Origin: an uncultured Christensenella sp.
GTDB taxonomy: Bacteria > Bacillota > Clostridia > Christensenellales > Pumilibacteraceae
Assembly (NCBI GenBank): GCA_910577995.1
Contig: CAJTND010000018.1
Coordinates: 1-23,508, forward strand
Length of the DNA: 23,508 bases
Reading direction: 5' to 3'
The position numbers were made by a program, and so were the translations under genes. Of this stretch, positions 21,149 through 23,508 are shown in pieces. The notes beneath the pieces are model-generated. The model made no database searches, was not told the DNA's origin, and saw only the letters and a list, made by a program, of their open reading frames with translations. The number at the start of each line of letters is the position of its first letter. Within the stretch, counting starts at the first letter, position 1.

Positions 21149-22660
21149 CTATATCGTAAGCGTGCCGATAAAGTTCGCTTCGAGCGTTTCGTCGTAGATA
21201 TCCTTATTGGCAAAACGTATCGGATACCTGCCGCCGGAATGCACCTTGATATAGACCCTGTATTCGCCCGCCGCGACGTCGGGAGCATCGAGCCGCGCGG
21301 TGATGCCGCTTCCCTGCCACTCCCGAGACACTACGCCGCCGCCGGCTATGTCGCCGCCGGCATCGACTAAAAGCATCTCGACTGTCTTTTTGCGCGTCAA
21401 ATATCCGAACCCGACGTTGTCCACCTGCGCGGTAAGATCGATCGACGTTTTATCCTCGGTTGATCCCAGCCGATCTACCTTTATCAAAAACCTGTATCCG
21501 AGGCGGTTGCGTATGTATGTAAACGCCGACTGTCCGTAATACAGACTGTCCTTGCCGCATTTTTCGGTGTACTTGCTCTTTTGCCACTTCTTTTGAACTA
21601 TCTCGCTGTTCCATTCGTAATTGAGATATGACAAGTTCATGAGCGCCATTTCGCGCACGCATTTATCGATATCGTGCAGCTTGCTGTCGGGAACAACTAC
21701 CTCGCCGCCGTACGGCAGATTTTTTCGTCCGCCGAAAAACCCGACCTCGCGCTCGCGGTCGGTATACGTGCCGAGGTCGTTCTCCGAGCCGAGATACCCG
21801 TCGTTGAACAGCCCGAGCCGTTTCGACTTGCCGTCGGGCTCGACGTAGCCGTCGATATCGTTCACGGTTATGCCGAGATAGTCGTATACCATCTTGGGCG
21901 TGCGGACGAGCACGGGACGTTCTTCGAGCGCCGTCAGGTAAGCATCGGTAAGCGCTGTTATCACCTCGGGCGTCGCGAGCTTGCTCGAATGCATTTCGCC
22001 CCACGGTCCGACCATGCCGACCTCGACCGCCGTCAGCGCGTCCGTATGTCTGTTGAGCACCTCCGACACCGCGCGGATATGCGACGTCATCAGCTCGACC
22101 GACGGCTCTTGATCCTTTTTGCCGCCGTAGTTCTTGTCATACGCCAGCCTTAATATGATGCTGCGCTCGCGCTCCTCGTAAAACTCGACAACGCTCTCCA
22201 GCCCGTCGAGCGCGGCGTCGGTCAGCTCGGAATCCGTGCCGCCGGCCGCCGTCGAGAACGCGCTTATATCGACGCGAAGATGATAGAGCGCAAAACCGTC
22301 GTATATCGGTTTGCTCGCCTTAACGCCGTCCTGGGACAGCGCGACGAACGACGGACGGTAAAACCCCTGATCGGGATTGTCGATAACGTCGAGCGTTTCG
22401 ATATGCTCTTTCGTCTTGCCGCGCTGCGACATTACGATCCCGCCGATAACAAGCGACACAACGAGCACGGCGATTATCACGCACGCTATCATGATATTGC
22501 GCTTGCGCCCGTCCGACCCGTTCTGCTTTGTCCGCGCCGCGCTGTTCCCCGACCGTCCGCCTGCCGTCGGCTTGACAGAAGTCGGGCGCGAAGCCTTACG
22601 CGCGGCGGATCTCGATCCGGCGCGTCTTTTGGTACTCGGTCCTTTGCCGTTTGCGTTCAT
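21149..22660 (-). CDS. Membrane-anchored DUF4874/DUF4832 protein
   Basis: A 503-residue protein with a basic, low-complexity cytoplasmic head rich in Lys, Arg, Ser, Ala and Gly (residues 1-55), one membrane segment (about 56-78, IMIACVIIAVLVVSLVIGGIVM) and a large outer domain. NPDQGFYRPSF, LRVDISAFS and IILRLAYD correspond to DUF4874. VGMVGPWGEMHSS, YLGSENDLGTYTDRE and MNLSYLNYEWN correspond to DUF4832, a TIM-barrel-like, glycosidase-resembling domain. A beta-sandwich with VYIKVHSGGRYPIRFANKDIYD ends the protein. These domains often occur in exopolysaccharide or cell-surface gene sets, but their activity is not established. The ATG lies 3 bases after the LoaP stop, and the GGAGG is inside the end of the LoaP gene, so the two are coupled. 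Confidence 0.82.
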   Translation of the reverse strand: MNANGKGPSTKRRAGSRSAARKASRPTSVKPTAGGRSGNSAARTKQNGSDGRKRNIMIACVIIAVLVVSLVIGGIVMSQRGKTKEHIETLDVIDNPDQGFYRPSFVALSQDGVKASKPIYDGFALYHLRVDISAFSTAAGGTDSELTDAALDGLESVVEFYEERERSIILRLAYDKNYGGKKDQEPSVELMTSHIRAVSEVLNRHTDALTAVEVGMVGPWGEMHSSKLATPEVITALTDAYLTALEERPVLVRTPKMVYDYLGITVNDIDGYVEPDGKSKRLGLFNDGYLGSENDLGTYTDREREVGFFGGRKNLPYGGEVVVPDSKLHDIDKCVREMALMNLSYLNYEWNSEIVQKKWQKSKYTEKCGKDSLYYGQSAFTYIRNRLGYRFLIKVDRLGSTEDKTSIDLTAQVDNVGFGYLTRKKTVEMLLVDAGGDIAGGGVVSREWQGSGITARLDAPDVAAGEYRVYIKVHSGGRYPIRFANKDIYDETLEANFIGTLTI

Positions 22661-22663
22661 GCG

Positions 22664-23230
22664 TTAAGCCTCCGTCTTTTGTACTATTTCGAGCGCGACT
22701 TTCGCCTCGATCTTGCCGCCGAACATCTCGACGGTGATGACCGCAAGTCGGTTGTGGCGGTTGACGTAGGTTATAAGCCCCTCCTGTCCGACGAGCGGGC
22801 CTGCGGTTATCGTCACCTTATCGCCGACGATATAGCCCTCGGAGCGTTCCAGACAGCGCTTGCCCTTGAACAGATACTCGAACCGTTTGCGTTCGCCGTC
22901 GTCGAGCGCGATATTGCTCGAACCGCCGTAATGCAATACGCGCACGATATCGGGCGAATTGTACACGTACGCCGAAAACTCTTTCAGGAACTCGTCCGAC
23001 GGCATCTGTGTTTCTACGAATACATAGTTGGGAAAGAGCGGACGCTTGCGATACTGCTTGCCGAGCTGCCGCGCCTGTTTGCCGCGGTAATAGATCTCCG
23101 ACTCCGGACAAAACGGCTCGAAGCCGTACCCGAACCCGCGCTTCGCATACGCCTGCGAAAGGTCTTTCATGACGCGTTGCTCTGCGTTGGTCCTAACATA
23201 TAGAACATACCAAAAATACGGCTCGTCCAT
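22664..23230 (-). CDS. loaP: LoaP-like NusG paralogue (targeted antiterminator)
   Basis: Specialised NusG-family elongation factor of 188 residues. The NGN domain (residues 4-105) starts YFWYVLYVRTNAEQRVMKDL and includes GKQYRKRPLFPNYVFVET, and the C-terminal KOW domain (about 132-184) contains VTITAGPLVGQEGLITYVNRHNRLAVI. LoaP proteins of Firmicutes act on particular long operons, often for polysaccharides or polyketides, through RNA hairpins in their leaders. The start at 23230 has AAGGAG 6 bases upstream. A frame start 58 codons earlier runs through the promoter and is rejected. It is co-transcribed with the DUF4832 gene. Distinguishing LoaP from other NusG paralogues such as UpxY/RfaH types rests on context and would need a search. 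Confidence 0.82.
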   Translation of the reverse strand: MDEPYFWYVLYVRTNAEQRVMKDLSQAYAKRGFGYGFEPFCPESEIYYRGKQARQLGKQYRKRPLFPNYVFVETQMPSDEFLKEFSAYVYNSPDIVRVLHYGGSSNIALDDGERKRFEYLFKGKRCLERSEGYIVGDKVTITAGPLVGQEGLITYVNRHNRLAVITVEMFGGKIEAKVALEIVQKTEA

Positions 23231-23254
23231 CGTCGCTCCTTTTGTTCCATTCCC

Positions 23255-23283
23255 ATTATACCGCGCCGCCGCGATAATTACAA
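23255..23283 (-). promoter_or_regulatory. SigA-type promoter of loaP-DUF4832
   Basis: TTGTAA (23278-23283), 17-base spacer, perfect TATAAT (23255-23260) on the minus strand. The leader is only about 20 bases, too short to hold a LoaP target hairpin. Bases 23284-23397 show nothing else I can assign. Confidence 0.85.
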
Positions 23284-23397
23284 GCGTTTTATAGACAATG
23301 CGCTGTCTGCTGTCGAGTTTGCCGCTGACATGATCGGTCTTAAAGCCATGTTGTCGTTTATTCGATATCACCGCTTCATAACGATGAGTTGCTCCGC

Positions 23398-23508
23398 CCG
23401 ACACCTCGTCACTTCCCCCTCTCGGGGGAAGTGGTTTTGAGCATAGCGAAAAACCGATAGGGGCTTTATTGTAACGTCCGCTTTACCGCTCTATCCCTGC
23501 TTAACAGT
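23398..23508. repeat. Right end of the palindromic repeat plus the 38-bp linker, cut by the window edge
   Basis: Contains CACCTCGTCACTTCCCCC, the C5/G5 hairpin, a variant of the second hairpin (GGTTTTGAGCATAGCGAAAAACC in place of GGCAC-GAA-GTGCC), the GATAGGGGCTTTA end, and then the 38-bp linker at 23471-23508. The replaced hairpin keeps its pairing ability (GGTTTT/AAAACC) although the bases differ, which suggests that structure is conserved. Confidence 0.85.

Noticed and set aside
23231..23404. 58-residue N-terminal extension of the LoaP-like protein
   Set aside because: It crosses the TTGTAA-17-TATAAT promoter, has no NusG-like sequence, and the ATG at 23230 has a strong AAGGAG.

Overview
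The window reads as a moderately GC-rich chromosome segment from an anaerobic Firmicute, most likely an uncultured gut-type member of the Clostridia. Pointers are the AAGGAGG-type ribosome binding sites, SigA promoters of the TTGACA-17-TATAAT type, a Spo0A C-terminal-like protein, a LoaP-type NusG paralogue, an AgrC/LytTR two-component pair, a ThiT thiamine transporter under a TPP riboswitch, and glycoside hydrolases. The taxonomic call is an inference from gene content. I could not search databases.

Layout, left to right. (1) 1-2784, minus strand: a lipoprotein foldase of the PrsA/parvulin type, then ybaB and recR, the last two overlapping at a stop-start junction. (2) 2785-4866: divergent promoters, then on the plus strand a long leader that looks like a yybP-ykoY (manganese) riboswitch with a terminator platform, followed by a Na/Pi-cotransporter-PhoU fusion. 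(3) 4867-5611: tandem copies of a large palindromic repeat, then an AT-rich promoter region for a stand-alone Spo0A C-terminal-like protein (5612-5995). (4) 6033-8240, minus strand: a BspA-type leucine-rich-repeat protein and a DUF5984-like protein behind one promoter, with a 31-bp tandem duplication in the leader. (5) 8343-9391, minus strand: a tRNA(CAU), a strong terminator, and an AT-rich two-gene cassette (DUF6883-like protein plus a small DUF4926-like partner) that looks like a toxin-immunity or toxin-antitoxin pair. (6) 9497-10611, minus strand: thiT with its TPP riboswitch and promoter. (7) 10704-14410, minus strand: a small lipoprotein and a domain-permuted GH3 glycosidase anchored by two membrane segments. 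(8) 14474-16597, minus strand: an AgrC-like histidine kinase and a LytTR response regulator with their own promoter. (9) 16600-17216: more copies of the palindromic repeat. (10) 17217-21000, minus strand: a cytosolic beta-helix/GLUG-like protein and a type I pullulanase under a near-consensus promoter. (11) 21149-23283, minus strand: a LoaP-like antiterminator followed by a membrane-anchored DUF4874/DUF4832 protein. (12) 23398-23508: another repeat copy running off the window.

Functional themes are carbohydrate use (intracellular debranching of alpha-glucans, extracellular GH3 activity), surface or polysaccharide functions (LoaP/DUF4832), metal and phosphate homeostasis with RNA-level control, and cell-cell or quorum-type signalling. 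The most notable items are the putative Mn-type riboswitch in front of a phosphate transporter, the DUF6883/DUF4926 cassette beside a tRNA, the lone Spo0A effector domain with a possible Spo0A box, and the nested palindromic repeat family at transcription-unit boundaries.
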